A DNA stretch of 64,000 nt from Akanthomyces muscarius (GCF_028009165.1 NC_079243.1:310001-374000); one strand, 5' to 3'. Numbered from the stretch's first letter, positions 41,562 through 53,837 are shown. A program made the numbers and translations. Notes: generated by a model not told the origin, from the letters alone.

Positions 41562-42899
41562 TCAGTTGCGCTCTTCTGTCTTGGGCCGCAGCGATCGGGC
41601 TTCGAGTTGGTGCTTGCGCTCGAGCTTGGCGTAGTGCAGACCGCAGGCGTTGCACAGAGTGCGGCGGCCGTCGGGGCCATGTCGCCATTCGGGCGTGTCA
41701 ATTCTGTTGCAGCTGTGGCAGCGACCAGGAGGAGCAGCACGCTTTATGGCAAGTCAGTTACGTAAATTAACACGTGTCGGGTTGGACAAACTTACACCGC
41801 GGCGCTTTTTGACTTCGTTGACGGGATAGTGAGGTTTCATGCCGTCATTGTACATGTTGACGTCGTGGCTTTCCTCGTAGGCGCCCTTGGCCTTGTCTCC
41901 CTCGCGGGCGCGTTCTGTGTGTTGAACAGTATCACGGACCTGCTCGAGAGAGCGCTTGATGTAGTCGACATTGGCGAGCATCTCGTTGACCTCGCGTTCG
42001 CTAGGCAGACGCTCAATGGTGGGCGGGCCTCCTTGCTGCTCCAGCGCGGCGCGGCCATAGGCCGCGGCAAAGTTGAAAATTATGCGGGAGTGGGTGCCAA
42101 TCTGTGTGGAATTGTTAGCAACTTGTATATGGGCAATAGGGCTGTGCCAACGTACTCTGCTGAAAGACTCCTGGTACGCCCAATTCTCGCAGTGTCTGGG
42201 GGCCTGTTCGTATCTGCGACCGGCATACGGCCCAGGCTCGCCGTGGGTTTGGGGACGGGGAGCATCGTAGTGCTCGTGACGGGGAGAGATGGGGTAAACG
42301 GGAAGCGGCATCTGGCCGAAAGGCATATGGGATGGTTGGTAAGGGTGCGAGGTGGGAGCGTGAGGCTGGGGGTAGCCACCCGAGACGGAGCGGTGATCGT
42401 GGTGGACAGGGCCGTGGGAAGGGCCATCATGCTTGCCAGGAGGTGTAGGTCTGCGATCCGTCACAGGAGGCAGGCCAGGGCGGCCGCTGAACGGAGGTCT
42501 GGGCGAGTCGGCAAAGGCGGGAATGGTGTCCTGCCTCGAGGGGAACGAGGCCGGGTGCAGAGGCTGAGGCGAGTGCGAGTGCTTGTCCGAGTCGGGGTAC
42601 TGGCGAGAGGGAGGAGCAAACGGCGACGGCAGACCGCCAGAGCTGGGCTGAGGCGGCATGCTGCTGTGGTGAGGAGCATACTGGCTGGGACGAGCACCAG
42701 AGATGATCTCGGAGATGGAGAGTAGCGACTGGCGGGCAGGCGCGTCATTGGTGTTGTCATCGGGTTGGCGGCGGGGCTCGGATGAGGAGATCATGGCGGG
42801 CGTAGGCGAAGGGCCGGACGATTGCGGCGGGTAGGTAGAGGCGGCAAAGGACGGTGGTTGATAGTGGGAGCTTGGAGTGAGAACAGAGGTAGCTGCCAT
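41562..42899 (-). CDS. nsdD: GATA-type sexual development regulator NsdD
   Basis: Three exons, 42899-42156, 42101-41796 and 41741-41562, give 409 aa. Intron 1 (54 nt) has a GCTAAC branch site; intron 2 is GTAAGT...AAAG. The N-terminus ([17 protein letters not shown]) and the long Pro/His/Ser-rich middle match fungal NsdD. The [18 protein letters not shown] helix precedes a single GATA finger ([18 protein letters not shown] then [15 protein letters not shown]), split by the usual intron after KKRRG. NsdD controls sexual development and represses conidiation in Aspergillus; a similar nuclear role is likely here. The finger reads RHGPDGRR where RRGPDGAR is usual. It is transcribed divergently from the StuA-like gene. 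Confidence 0.92.
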
Positions 42900-45529
42900 G
42901 GCCGGTTGGTGATGTGCAGTTTCTGTGTTTTACTCTTGTTGTGTGTAGATGGCGGCGTTTGCCCTGGTCAAGTACATGTACGTTGAGGTGGGCCAAGACG
43001 AAAGTCGTTGTTGGTAGTAAGAATGTACGTGGGTGGAAAAAACGTTGGACGTAGGAAAAGGTTATGGGCGACGATGTTGGGGGAGGCTTGTTAATATTTG
43101 TTATGCAAGACGGGCAAGTTAGAGGAGGACGAGAGGGGGAGGGTGTTAATAGAAGCTGGCGAGGTGGAATGGTGTGCCTGTGTGTTGGTAGCAGGCGTGT
43201 GTTGTACTCTGCTGAAGGACCTCTTCTTTTTTTCCTCGTCTTTTAGCCTAAGACGGACCTATGCCGGGCTCTGGAGTCGGCCGTTTCCATATGCGCGTGG
43301 CAATGACACCAAGATGGGGAGGCAGATAGGGGGGGGGCAGAGCAGCAGAGGGCAAGTTAGCAAGGCGACTGCATCTCCGGTTCTGCGCACGCTGAGGTAG
43401 GGGGCGTGTGCAACAAAGGAGGATCTGGCGCGTTTTTAGGCCGTCGATACATCTGACTTGGCAGCAAGGCTCGATAAAATCAAAAGAAATCGGGGGACAC
43501 GAGGTTTGGGAGTGGGAGGAGGGTGGGAGTGAGGGTGGGAGTGCAAAGACCTCGGCCAGCGCCCTTTTGGGGGGAGGCGTGGAGCGAAGATGAGAGCGGC
43601 GTCGACGAGCGACCGTCAGCTCTGCTGGTCGGCAGGGGGGGGGGTGTATGTGGGGTGAGTATGGGAAATGGGCAACGGGATTTGTTGGGGTTCGTCACAT
43701 TCTGCGCCAGACGAGTTACTGGTATGACGGTGGCGTTGTACTTTGGTGCTAGGGAATGGGCTATTGAAAGCCAGGATCCGTCGCGACCGGATCGCAAGCT
43801 TCTGCCAACGTGATTGCAGTGGCGCTTGCAGATTGACATACAGCTATAGATGGATTACCTACGTCACTCCGATATGGTTGAACACAAATCCAGCTCCAGG
43901 ATCTCGTGCTCGGACCCGAGTGCACTTAATTTGTACTCTGGTGTCCAAACACGACTCGGGGCATGCCCTGGATCGCGGCGCGCGCCGGCGTCTTCGTTAC
44001 AAAGGAACAAGGGGACAAAAGCCTATGCTTGCGCGCGCAGCAGATGGAACAGTAGCAGCAGCAACTGTGGGTCGAAGCACAAAGGTCCCGCCGCTCATGT
44101 GTGTAACGGTCGGTTGACCGTTGACTTTGAGCGGATCAGCGCAGTCTTTTTCCGGCTAGCCGAAATCCGAGCGTTGTAGCGCAGCCCCCCCCCCCCCCCC
44201 CCCCCTTTTTTTTTTCTCCTTGGCTACCGTTCTTACCTGGGCACGTTAAACGGGCATTGGACGCAGCGCGTGGGTGTGGTGAGCTTGGGTAGCGGACAGC
44301 AAAGCCTGTCGTGTAATAAAAAGAACGCCTGGATGTCGCCAGGTTGGAGACATCACCTCTAAACCTATCGTGCTAGGCCCGAGCTGCAGGCCATCGGGGG
44401 ACTAACAGCTCTCCAAGTTGGCCTAATCAAGCGTTGGGACGACGACCTGGGGTGCCTGGAACAGAGGCGGGCATGCCTGGCCTGTAACTTAGTGCTGTTT
44501 TCACGTGGCCAGATAGTGGGCCTGCCACTGAGCGTCGGTGGCATCCTGCCACCAGGGCGAGTGTATGCGACTGACGTTGCAGCATGGCTGTCCGTTGGCT
44601 GGCCGAGCACACGCCCAACTTTACCGCAAAGGGCAGCGATCGTGTGCAAAATGACAGAGAGGCTAACGTGAAATGGAAGAAATTGCATATGAAGGATTTC
44701 AATCGTTCAACTAGTAGTGAGAGCTGAAGATGTCGGCAGTGCGGAGGAGCATCCACCCCAATGAACCAATCAACCGACCGGCCACGGAAAGGATACGCTC
44801 TCCGACCACGTTACGTCTGATGCGAAACTACTTAACTGCCTGGGTACTTTCATACTGACGCCGACGTTGGACCGAGACTGCTGGCTCCGCGTGCCGCCAC
44901 TTCTTCGTCGAACCGTTGCCGCCCGCTTCGTTAACGACCGAAGTCTTCCCCAACCTGATTTCTTCGCATCCTTCACTTCCATCTCCGCCTGCACACTTAT
45001 AATTTTCTTGCACTCACAAGCATCAAATCTCCTATTCCTGGCTTCAAGCACACCTCTTTATGGTTGGAGAGCTTGCCCTTGCATCAGCCCTTCCATTCAC
45101 GCACTTGGTCATGCCTCGCCGTCTCTAGGTTTATCTCACCCACCAGGCGCTGTTCTGTCGCCCGCCTCAGCCACTGTCTTGGAGGGGCCGTTTCCTTCAC
45201 TCGCAGCCATAGTCGCGCGCTAACCTCACAACTTATAATTCCATCGCTGTTCCTTGCCCTTCGGCTGCTCATTCTGTCTGCCTTGAATTTCCGTTGGATG
45301 CCATAGTGCTTCCTCGGACTCGCCCAGCCTCCAGCAACACGCCTTCAATCAACATTTATCTTCCACCTCTTCAGCAGTTGGCTGCTCCGATAGTGTATAC
45401 AATCTCAGACGGTTTCCAATCCTCCTTCTCACGTCGGCCGCCGCGTCCAACGGTCCCAAGACGCCATCGCCCACTCTGCCGCACAACGCCGTCACCAGTC
45501 TGCCCATATCAATTGTTCACTACGACGCC
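42900..45529. promoter_or_regulatory. 2.6-kb divergent NsdD/StuA spacer
   Basis: No protein gene is supported. The region is G-rich near 43060-43680, has a 21-C/10-T tract at 44185-44215, and becomes pyrimidine-rich toward 45530. Several upstream ATG frames (45064-45306, 45294-45533) precede the StuA frame. The frame at 45294 ends on the TGA that overlaps the ancestral StuA start position. Long leaders with upstream ORFs are known for StuA and NsdD in other fungi. Specific factor sites were not assigned. Confidence 0.5.
44185..44215. repeat. poly-C/poly-T tract
   Basis: 21 C followed by 10 T in the divergent spacer. Confidence 0.9.
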
Positions 45530-45595
45530 TTGAATCACCCGCCCGACCTGTACTATACCCAGGACCTCTCGGCTGGTCAGCCGTCTGCTCCCCAG

Positions 45596-48333
45596 ATGGC
45601 CACCTCCGGCGCCATGGGCCACTATCACCAGCAGCTGCCTCCCATGTTGCCGTCCCACGCCCAGTACTCCAACCCCGTGCCCTACCAGTATGGCTACGCC
45701 AGTGGCCTCACCTCGCCTCCTTTCGCACCCCCCTCATCCTTCAACGGCATGGCCGCCCGGCAAAATGTTTTGCCTCTGCCGGGTGGCGGCGTCCCTGGCC
45801 AAAACTCCGTGCAGCAATCTTATGCTCACTTCGACAACACCGGCCAGCAGCCCCCGCCCCGCATGAAACCTCACGTAACTACTACATTATGGGAGGACGA
45901 AGGCAGCCTCTGCTTCCAGGTCGAGGCCCGCGGCATCTGGGTCGCCCGTCGCGAAGGTGCGTTTCTTTTGTAGGCGACGCTGCACCCGCGTCGTGCGCTC
46001 GGGATACCTTGCTTACCTTTACCCAGACAACCACATGATCAATGGTACAAAGCTCTTAAATGTTGCTGGCATGACCCGTGGCCGCCGTGACGGCATTCTC
46101 AAGAGCGAAAAGACCCGTCACGTGATAAAATCAGGTCCCAAGGATCTAAAGGGAATCTGGTATGTTGCTTGATCCACATTTGAGACACGGTATCGTAGAT
46201 ACTAAGACACGATAGGATTCCCTATGATCGAGCTCTCGAGTTTGCCAACAAGGAAAAGATTAGCGAACTTCTTTATCCTCTTTTTTTGGCTCAGAACGCT
46301 GGCTCTCTGCTCTACCATCCCACGAACCAGAGCCGCACAAACCAGGGCATGGCCGCCTCCGACCGTCGCAAGCAGGACCAAGGCCAGCAGATGCGCTCCA
46401 ACTCCAGCAGCCATAGCCTGCCTTCAATGTACCATCAAGAACAGCCTGCCATGGCTCAGGTCCCTGGTCCCCAGACGACCCTGCCCTCCCACAGCTCCCT
46501 CGCACGTCCGGGCTTGCACACCTTTCCTACACCAACTAGTGCCTCCACTGTCATCAACGGAATGGGCGCTTCGGAAAGCTTTAGTAGGCAAGGCCATGGT
46601 ATGAACGGCCAGCAGGCCACCACTTCACCCGGCTCCACCCTCCAGTCACTCCAGTCGTACCCCTCCAGCGGTCATGGCGGCTATGACAATCAGCGCCAGA
46701 TGTACAATGCTCCGTCACCGCAGCAGTCTCCCTACCAGAGCGCTAGCAATCCTTCTCAGGACCGTCTGTACGGTCAGGCTGGTTCGTACCCCGAACATGA
46801 CACGGCTCCGCCGTCAAGTCGACCAGCTACCACGGGCATCCTTGCTGACCAGTCTGAAGCCAAACCCAATGGCGTTATGCCTTCCGACCAGTCTGTTGAC
46901 CGGCAGCCTGGCGAAGCTTCGACTGTTGTCTCGCACCAACATTCCAATGGCAATCACCACCAGTCCGAGGCTCATATGTCGACGGCGCAGGCACCGGCGC
47001 TCCAAGACCAGGCTCCTCTACGCCCCGTTCCAACTCACGGCTCCACCGAGCGGCTTGTCCAAAGTCAACCCGCTGAGCAAGTTGACCATGCCTCTGCTAC
47101 GTCTCGGAATGACTCTCGAGCTGTTGTTCAAGACCGGGCGTCGACTGACCCGGAACAAGGCTCAGGTACTGTTGTACCACCTGACCCGAGGAAGCGGAAG
47201 CGACTCTTTAGCCGCCGGACTAAAACTGGTTGCCTGACTTGCCGTGCAAGAAAGAAGAAGTGTGACGAGGCCAAGCCAATATGTACGAAGGACAACCCAC
47301 TTCTTTATTCGCTGGAATCTCGCTAATCCATCGGTAGGCAACACATGTATCAAGGCTGACTACAAATGTACCGGATATTCTCCTCAGCGAGGTGCAGGCA
47401 TGCTCAAGCTGATTAGAAACGAAGCTGGAGGCTATTCACTCGACTTCAAAGATCGCAGCTCTCTACCGTGCGCTTTTGGTGACTGCGGCATCAACGACTA
47501 CCAGCGACACCGTGATGGCCGCACATCGCCTGCATCAAGCGCACAGAGGGCTGCACAGACGGCACTCTCTCATGCCCAAGCGCAGCCTCGTAGCATGGCT
47601 GTGGCAATGCCCTGTGATCAGAGACATCCTACCCAGAAGGAAGAAATGCTTCAAGGCGGCTACTTCTATCAGTATGACCGGGAATTGAGCTTGGAGCGGG
47701 ATCGTGCGGCCACGGCCTGCTGGCGTTTCAACACGCTTGCATATCCTCCCACCAACGGAGTCTCTACCGAAGAGCGTGCTCGTCTGTTCCTCGACATTCT
47801 GCAGCCGCGTAAGTCGTCGTTCTCTCTCGAGAAAGAGGCCGCAAATCGCAACAGTGTTGCACGTGTCGGATATCATGTCGCTGTCGAGTCTCCTTTCTAC
47901 TGCGACTACGGCTACAACATCTGCATTGGCAACAATGTTTCTATCGGAAAGGGCTGCACTTTGAGTGACGCGGGCCAGATCCAAATCGGCGACAACTGCA
48001 TTATTGGACCCAACGTCAGCATGTACACCATCGAGCTGTCCACGGACCCGAAGCACCGCCAGGGCTGCCACGGTACCCAATTGAGCAAGGGTATCGTCAT
48101 TAAATCGGACTGCTGGATCGGTGGTGGTGCCATTATATTGCCCGGCAAGGTTGTCGGGAGAGGCTCTACCATCGGCGCAGGCTCAGTTGTCACCAAGGTG
48201 TGTTTTACGGCTTCGCGCCTTACTCTCAACTGTGTATGAGACACCCGTGCTAACTCGGCTCATCCAGGATGTGCTACCTTTTACTGTTGTTGCTGGTAAC
48301 CCTGCACGTGTTTTGCGCGGTGTCACGTCCTAG
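45596..48333 (+). CDS. StuA-like APSES factor fused to Zn2Cys6-acetyltransferase
   Basis: Five exons: up to 45956, then 46027-46159, 46216-47282, 47338-48197 and 48268-48333. StuA homology begins at 45530, where the usual Met codon is TTG; the first in-frame ATG is 45596 (828 aa). The APSES domain ([17 protein letters not shown], then [19 protein letters not shown] to [11 protein letters not shown]) is intact across two introns. The StuA-type Gln/Ser/Pro tail runs without a stop into a basic stretch and a complete Zn2Cys6 cluster ([16 protein letters not shown] then [11 protein letters not shown]). A maltose-acetyltransferase-type helix region ([16 protein letters not shown]) and a left-handed hexapeptide repeat domain ([13 protein letters not shown] to VVAGNPARV) follow. 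Alternatively two genes overlap, the second starting at the ATG at 46976. Confidence 0.8.
46976..48333 (+). CDS. alternative model: separate Zn2Cys6 / sugar O-acetyltransferase-like gene
   Basis: If the fusion is only apparent, this gene would start at the ATG at 46976 (MSTAQAP). That resembles the N-terminus of stand-alone fungal Zn2Cys6-plus-acetyltransferase proteins, as does the [11 protein letters not shown]...[16 protein letters not shown] stretch. Exons would be 46976-47282, 47338-48197 and 48268-48333. The intron after CDEAKPI interrupts the zinc cluster, as is common in this class. The acetyltransferase part has the Asn/Gly-rich hexapeptide coils and the catalytic-type His region ([10 protein letters not shown]) of NodL/Mac enzymes. 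A promoter for it would lie inside StuA coding sequence. Confidence 0.45.
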
Positions 48334-49208
48334 AAAGGAGGCTTTATTAAAGCTCGCACTGTACAACGTTTCCACCCTATTTCTCTTCACCTAGGCCGGT
48401 TTTTGGTCGACCTTCATCCACCCTCGTACTAGAGATAGACTGAGACAGGCATGGTACTTCTTTTCCTACAGCACTGTTGAGGCTCTTCACCCGCCAGCGT
48501 AGTATCTGTAAAACTAGTAGCTCTTACGTCCCGCCCAACTCGTGACGTCCACTGTTACCGTGATCAAGCCTCGGTTTTGATGCTTAGTACGCCATAGATC
48601 AGGTATGGTACGACAAAATCGAGACTGACAGGCACTTGATCGAATAACCAAAACAAAGTACAATAGCTCCAAGTCAGATCGCACGTTTTCCCAGGCGGCC
48701 TATACCGTGTTCTATGGTAGGCTAAGCAAATGACAAGCTCAGCAATGACGGGCGAAGCAAATGACTTGTCAGATTTTCTCTTAGGTTTAGTTTTATTCAG
48801 CGGTGGACACGGAGTGACCTTGTCACGAACGGCAACTCCTGAAAGCACCAATCCCATAGTGCCGCGGCACCGCGAGTTTTAGCGGCCCGCTTGAAGATGG
48901 CGACAAAGTTCGAATGGAGTGGGCTTAGAGCATATCTTACTGCGGTTGGAGGGGGGGGGGCGTGTTTGTTGATCGAGAACGCCGCGGAAGACCGAGACGC
49001 GCGCCACTCACACCACCCTCCCCCCCCCCCCCCAAAGCGTCATACACCGACTCTACTGATAGGCAGGTTCAGAACGCGACTCCGGAGTGCTATTAATAGT
49101 TTTTTTCTCTTTCTTTCATCTCCGCACACGGCACAGAAGATGCCGGTTACAAGCTGAGGGACTTTTTGTGCAGTTTGGTGGGCGAGCGGTGGTTTGTAGC
49201 CAAGAGCC

Positions 49209-49935
49209 TTACTCAATCCGCCCGAGTTACCGGCCGTAATATGCTGCTCGTACTTCTCTCACCGCGCCCTGGAGCTCCCCACAGCCAGCTCAACAACCTC
49301 AAGCCCACCCTTATTTTTTCTTCTTTTTTTTGGGTGGTGCGGAAGCGCCGCCCACGCCTCAAGCCGAGTACGACAGAATTTTCGAGCCCGCGTAGACTAA
49401 AGAGCGGCCGCATCTTTTTTTCAGGCGGAGCCACTCCACCTCCGATCAAGGGGACTCTAGGAGACGCTTGCACGCTGAAGCCGCACTGTGCTGTCATCTT
49501 CGACTCGATCGCTGGCTTGCCAATCGGGCGAATCCCCGTTGCTTGCCTCCATCCAAGTTTGTCAAGCTTCTCGTGGTGGGCTCACGATATTTCCACGGAC
49601 TAAATACACTGCTACCGAGAAGACAAGGCACCTCTTACGCAATTCTATGAGCAGGCTGGTGAAGCGTCTCGGGGATAGCTTCTCGCGCCAGACTTACTTC
49701 ATCCGCGCAAACGCTTCCCGGAGACGTCGCTCCCAGCGGCCAACGCTTTTGGCCGGGGGTTAAACGAACAAACAGTCGCCGGGGGGGATCAGCTCTTGGA
49801 CAAGAGAGCCCCGCTATTGGCCAGACTAAGGAAGCTACTAGGCAGTAGCTTTATGGGTCGACAGCCCAGGGCCCCAGCGTTACCACTAAAAACGATACCC
49901 CCATCAGATCTGTCGCCGATAGAGCCACAGCAGCG
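49209..49935. repeat. diverged repeat, partner of 55147-55510
   Basis: Shares TCTCACCGCGCCCTG(G/T)AGCTCC, and later GCAGTAG(C/T)T(C/T)TATGGGTCGA and CAGATCTG(T/C)CGCC, with 55147-55510 in the same order. This copy is longer. Nature unknown. Confidence 0.7.
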
Positions 49936-50444
49936 CGAACGGCTCGCGGGGAAGAGATCGTAGATTTCCCGATCAATCAGCGGCTGTGTAACGGTCATGC
50001 GGCCACCGTACTTTATATTACGGGCTGGCGGCGTCTGCAATGCAAGAGCAGGGCTGCCGGGGGCTTTCGTTTATCTGCATATCGCACTCGAAAATCTTGC
50101 ACAGGCACTGCGCCGAAAGAACTGGCGCTCTGCAGCCTGATCACGTCTCTCTACTCTGCTATTTGTTGAACCAGATACTCGGTAACCAGTGAGACGTTGA
50201 CGAAGTACACCCTTTCGTCCCTTCGTCTGCACGAAAGTGGGCGAGGTGGAAATTGCATTTGTGGTCCTGGTATGGGCCGAATGGCCGAATGCTTTTCCTG
50301 CGCTCCACTACGGACCTGAGCGATGTGGGCCTGTGAAGAGGCCTGCTAGTCCAATCAGTTGCGCTCGTCCACGCTGGAGACACGTTTTTGACCTGGGGTG
50401 TGATGAACTTTACGCAGCAACCAAGGCGTGGGAAATTTCTTGCT

Positions 50445-50640
50445 CTACTGGGTGCGTTGCGAAAGTTTTATACCCCGGCTAGGTATCTGTCTTGCGCTAA
50501 GAGATTGGAATCCTTGCTGAAGACAGGGGGTTTGTACCTCGATTCTGGTGGCAGAGACGGCGAAAAGCCCTGCTAGCTCACGTTCCTCCTTGTAGGTACA
50601 TGCAAGGGTATTAGACTTATGCATCACACTTAGTAGACTA
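50445..50640 (-). pseudogene. coding relic, partner of 38560-38796
   Basis: The protein-level match (CTY...LA.L.AVS...IEVQ.PC...GF) to 38560-38796 is clearer than the DNA match. The family is unrecognised. Confidence 0.5.
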
Positions 50641-51827
50641 GTCGGGCTGCGGGGCGCCCAGCCACTCAAACCTTCCAGAGGCCTGTCAGAAGGTGATGGC
50701 CGCCCAGCACGGTGTGGATCCACCGTGACTCGCTTCAACCTAGCACTGGCTTCCTCAATCCCAACCAACGCCCTGCATCGAGGACAAAAGGGCAACCTTC
50801 ATGATGTGCTGCCCGACTCTCCTCGTCCGGGGTGCCTGCATTTGTCCTAATGCGGTGGAAACGCGACGTCTGGCGTGAGAACAGAAGCTAGTCTTGCTGC
50901 GTGGTGGTGTGTCCGGATAGAGGCGGGGACTTACGTCCCTGTCACCAGCAACAGCGTCCTGTGTTGACTACTGTCGGCAACCGCGAAACGTGAAGCAGGT
51001 CCCGAATAAGCGAGCGACGGCAATTGGGACGGCTTCTTCTGTGCTGCGTTGCTGCCCCAGCGCTCTACTGGTACGTCAGCGAGGACTCAAGAGATGAAGA
51101 CCCGATGAGCGGGTCCAGGCATTTGTTGGTTGGTAGCCAGTGTGCCTCGAGCTGGACGGCAGATGGTCTGCCGCTCTGAGTCCGAGCGTAGACCGGCATT
51201 GCACTCATGAATTGCACTCATGAATTCTCCGTGTTAGACGCTGATGCCTACGCGGACGTTGTGTCCACTGCTGCCTCTGGCATACCCAGCCTGAAGCCGG
51301 AGCGCGCAAGGCGAGATGTGCGTGGAAGTAGGCGCGTCAATATAGGCCATAGAAGAACGACGGAAGGTGTAGGAAGACGAGAAAAAGTTGATTCAGAAAA
51401 GGACATCCCAAGGCTAGAACCAAGGAAACTGCGACTAGATCACACGTCTGATATGTCTACAATATTCCCAGCGTATTGCGTCGTGGCTATGTTTGCTTGC
51501 CAATGGTCCTGGGCCATACCATCCGTAGCAGAAGCTGTGTCTTACGCCTGGGGAAGAGCTTCCCCGTGTGCCTGTGAAGAAGCCCTGCGTCTTGTGAGAA
51601 TGATGCGTACGCGCAATGGAGAGCCAGGTACTCACAGATCAACCACATCCCATGTAGGTAGCGGCGGATGAGCATCAGATTCGGATCCGGGCCAGAGCTC
51701 CGAACAAGGCAGATCTCGCTGATCCCGAGAGTATGATAAGTTCCGCTGTTGCTAAACGTGAGGCACAATCCGTCGAGGCAAGAGGCCATGCACGGGCTGC
51801 GGCGGATCGGGAAGTTGCAAAGGCTGG

Positions 51828-52478
51828 CTAGTAGCGTGGGTGGTTATCCTTACAACGCCGCTCTTGGATGGTGAGCACGTACTCCGGGTCACCTCCGGAG
51901 CCAGCGGCAGAGCAGAGACGCGAATTGATAAAAATTTTGACGGACTCAAACCCCTCCCCATCATACATGCAGACGTCTAGGGACATCTTCATGCCTGGCC
52001 TTCTCAAATGCAACTCGAAGCGGTCTGCATCGGGAGCAAGCGACAATGGCAGTTCTTGTAGGAAGCTGAGGAGGTTGTGGCCGGCAAAAATGCTTCGGGG
52101 CTTCCAGTGGAACTCTTTATAACGGGAAGAAAATACAGAGAAGCCAAGGAGGGATGACTGGTCCGGCTCACCATCCAGCGTCTGAGAAGACACGCTCGCA
52201 CCATTCGTTGCAGAGACTCGCTGTTCGCCGGCGTGCGCAGCAGTCATAGAGCCAGTCCACAATGGAAGACGGTGACCGGAACTTTCAAAGTGTTCGTGTG
52301 TAGGATCGCTCACGGAAGCCTCCATGGGCGACTCTCTCGCAAAAAGACCCTCAGCACAGCTGGTTGGGCTCGCGATCTCCAGCCGCGGGCGTTGCGGCCG
52401 TCGCTCCTCAGCCGCAGGAGCACACAAGTCGCTCAGTCCGTCGACCGACCGCTTGAAATTCGTTTCCATGGAACACAT
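51828..52478 (-). CDS. hypothetical protein
   Basis: A 216-aa single-exon open frame with an ATG start. The N-terminal 110 residues are low-complexity; the C-terminal half (FSVFSSRYKEFHWKPRSIFA, LHLRRPGMKMSLDVCMYDGE) looks more protein-like. No family recognised. It could be a real gene or a chance frame. Confidence 0.4.
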   Translation of the reverse strand: MCSMETNFKRSVDGLSDLCAPAAEERRPQRPRLEIASPTSCAEGLFARESPMEASVSDPTHEHFESSGHRLPLWTGSMTAAHAGEQRVSATNGASVSSQTLDGEPDQSSLLGFSVFSSRYKEFHWKPRSIFAGHNLLSFLQELPLSLAPDADRFELHLRRPGMKMSLDVCMYDGEGFESVKIFINSRLCSAAGSGGDPEYVLTIQERRCKDNHPRY

Positions 52479-53837
52479 CTGCCAAAGAATTTGTAAGCGT
52501 TGTCTCTTTGTGATTCAGGGGTTGAAGTGGAAGGTTCGTGTGGACGAGATGTGGTGTGAGGCAGGGTGTGAGGGAGGGCGCAAGGGTGGTGTACAGTAGA
52601 TGCGGCCCAGTTCGCAGCCATAAATCTTGCGTAAGAGTCGAAGGAGATCCGGTGCTTCATACTGAGCGCCTTTAAATCTGCAAAATGGATAAGGACCACC
52701 GCAGCGGGCAACTACGAGCGATATACCGCCGGCAGACATGGTGAATGGTGCGCAGTCGGATGGTGGCGGGCAGCCGTGGTCGCCGCCGCGCTGGCCAGAG
52801 GTCCGTGATCTACAGTGGTTGACCGATGTGTTGCCGCTTTTGCTGGCACAAGAAACGAGCCGAATCTTGTCGACGAGGGGCTTTGAAGCCACGGCCGCAT
52901 GGCTGGTCAAATCGCGCCGGTGCCTCCGCCATGGCAGCCCAGCGAAGAAACACACCATAGCCACGCCGCGTTGGGCCGCAGCGTTCCTCTGTTCCCAGAT
53001 GGCCAGGGCAACCCTCATGACGCCGTTCAGCAGTGGGAAACGACTTCAAAAGAAGTTGTCAGGCCGGACTGGCGCAGAAAGCCACTCACTCCAAGTCGGG
53101 CGCCGGTGCTCGCGACAATCCAGCGCCAACACCTGTTTTGGCTCCCCATGCAGCGCTCACTGCATGGTGGGCTGGGTCCACCGATGACCTGCGCTCGCTG
53201 ATATGCCTGTGTAAATCAGGCTGCAGGGCGTCGTTGCCAAATTTTCAGCAAGGGTGCGTTCGCATGCCCGATTGGGAACGCATCCGTAACTGACTGTTGA
53301 CAGGGCTGCAGAGCCATGCTGCATGAGGGTTCCCTCAGATGACGGAGCATTTGTGGCTCTGTGCCGTCAACACCGTCAACGCCGAAGTTTATATAACAAG
53401 ACTCGACCACTGAAATCTCGTCGTAGTATCATGATTATGGTGATTTGCCATCGTGGTCCGTTTTCAAATGCCGAGGCGGAACTGGGGTGACCGTTCCTCT
53501 CGTCGCTGAGAGCTAGTTTCGACTCAAGGCATGTGCTACGGCGTACATCGGAGATCTGAGATCGTACATCTTTTGGAAGAAATGAGATCATCCGAAAAAA
53601 GACGGCCAGGTCATATGGCGTTGCAAACACTGCAAGAGCGAGCCTCAGAGCTGGGGATAAAATCACGGTCACTATGGGAAGTGGCCCACTAGAGCGCTAC
53701 TATTAGAACTAACAAGATGTGATTGAACCGATGGTAAAGCTGATGTATCGATAGATAGGAATTGCTAGAAGCTACTTTTGGCCTGTAGCAGGTGATCCGT
53801 CTGCGGCAGGCAGCAGGCGGCAGGGCAGGCTGCAGTT
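52479..53837. other. spacer, no supported gene
   Basis: Overlapping frames on both strands between 52500 and 53290 are mutual shadows, none with a domain. No repeat boundary is seen. Confidence 0.45.

Larger units (their letters stand above)
48334..51827. other. long gene-poor stretch with relic repeats
   Basis: Open frames here (48564-48857, 49166-49603, 51207-51671) show no domains. It holds one copy of the repeat shared with 55147-55510, a coding relic at 50445-50640, and G- and C-homopolymers near 48951 and 49020. Confidence 0.5.

Noticed and set aside
41829..42725. 298-aa plus-strand open frame
   Set aside because: Antisense shadow of NsdD, produced by its Pro/His/Gly-rich codons.
48951..49034. 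G- and C-homopolymers as a hairpin or inverted repeat element
   Set aside because: The flanks do not pair beyond the homopolymers; no target duplication found.
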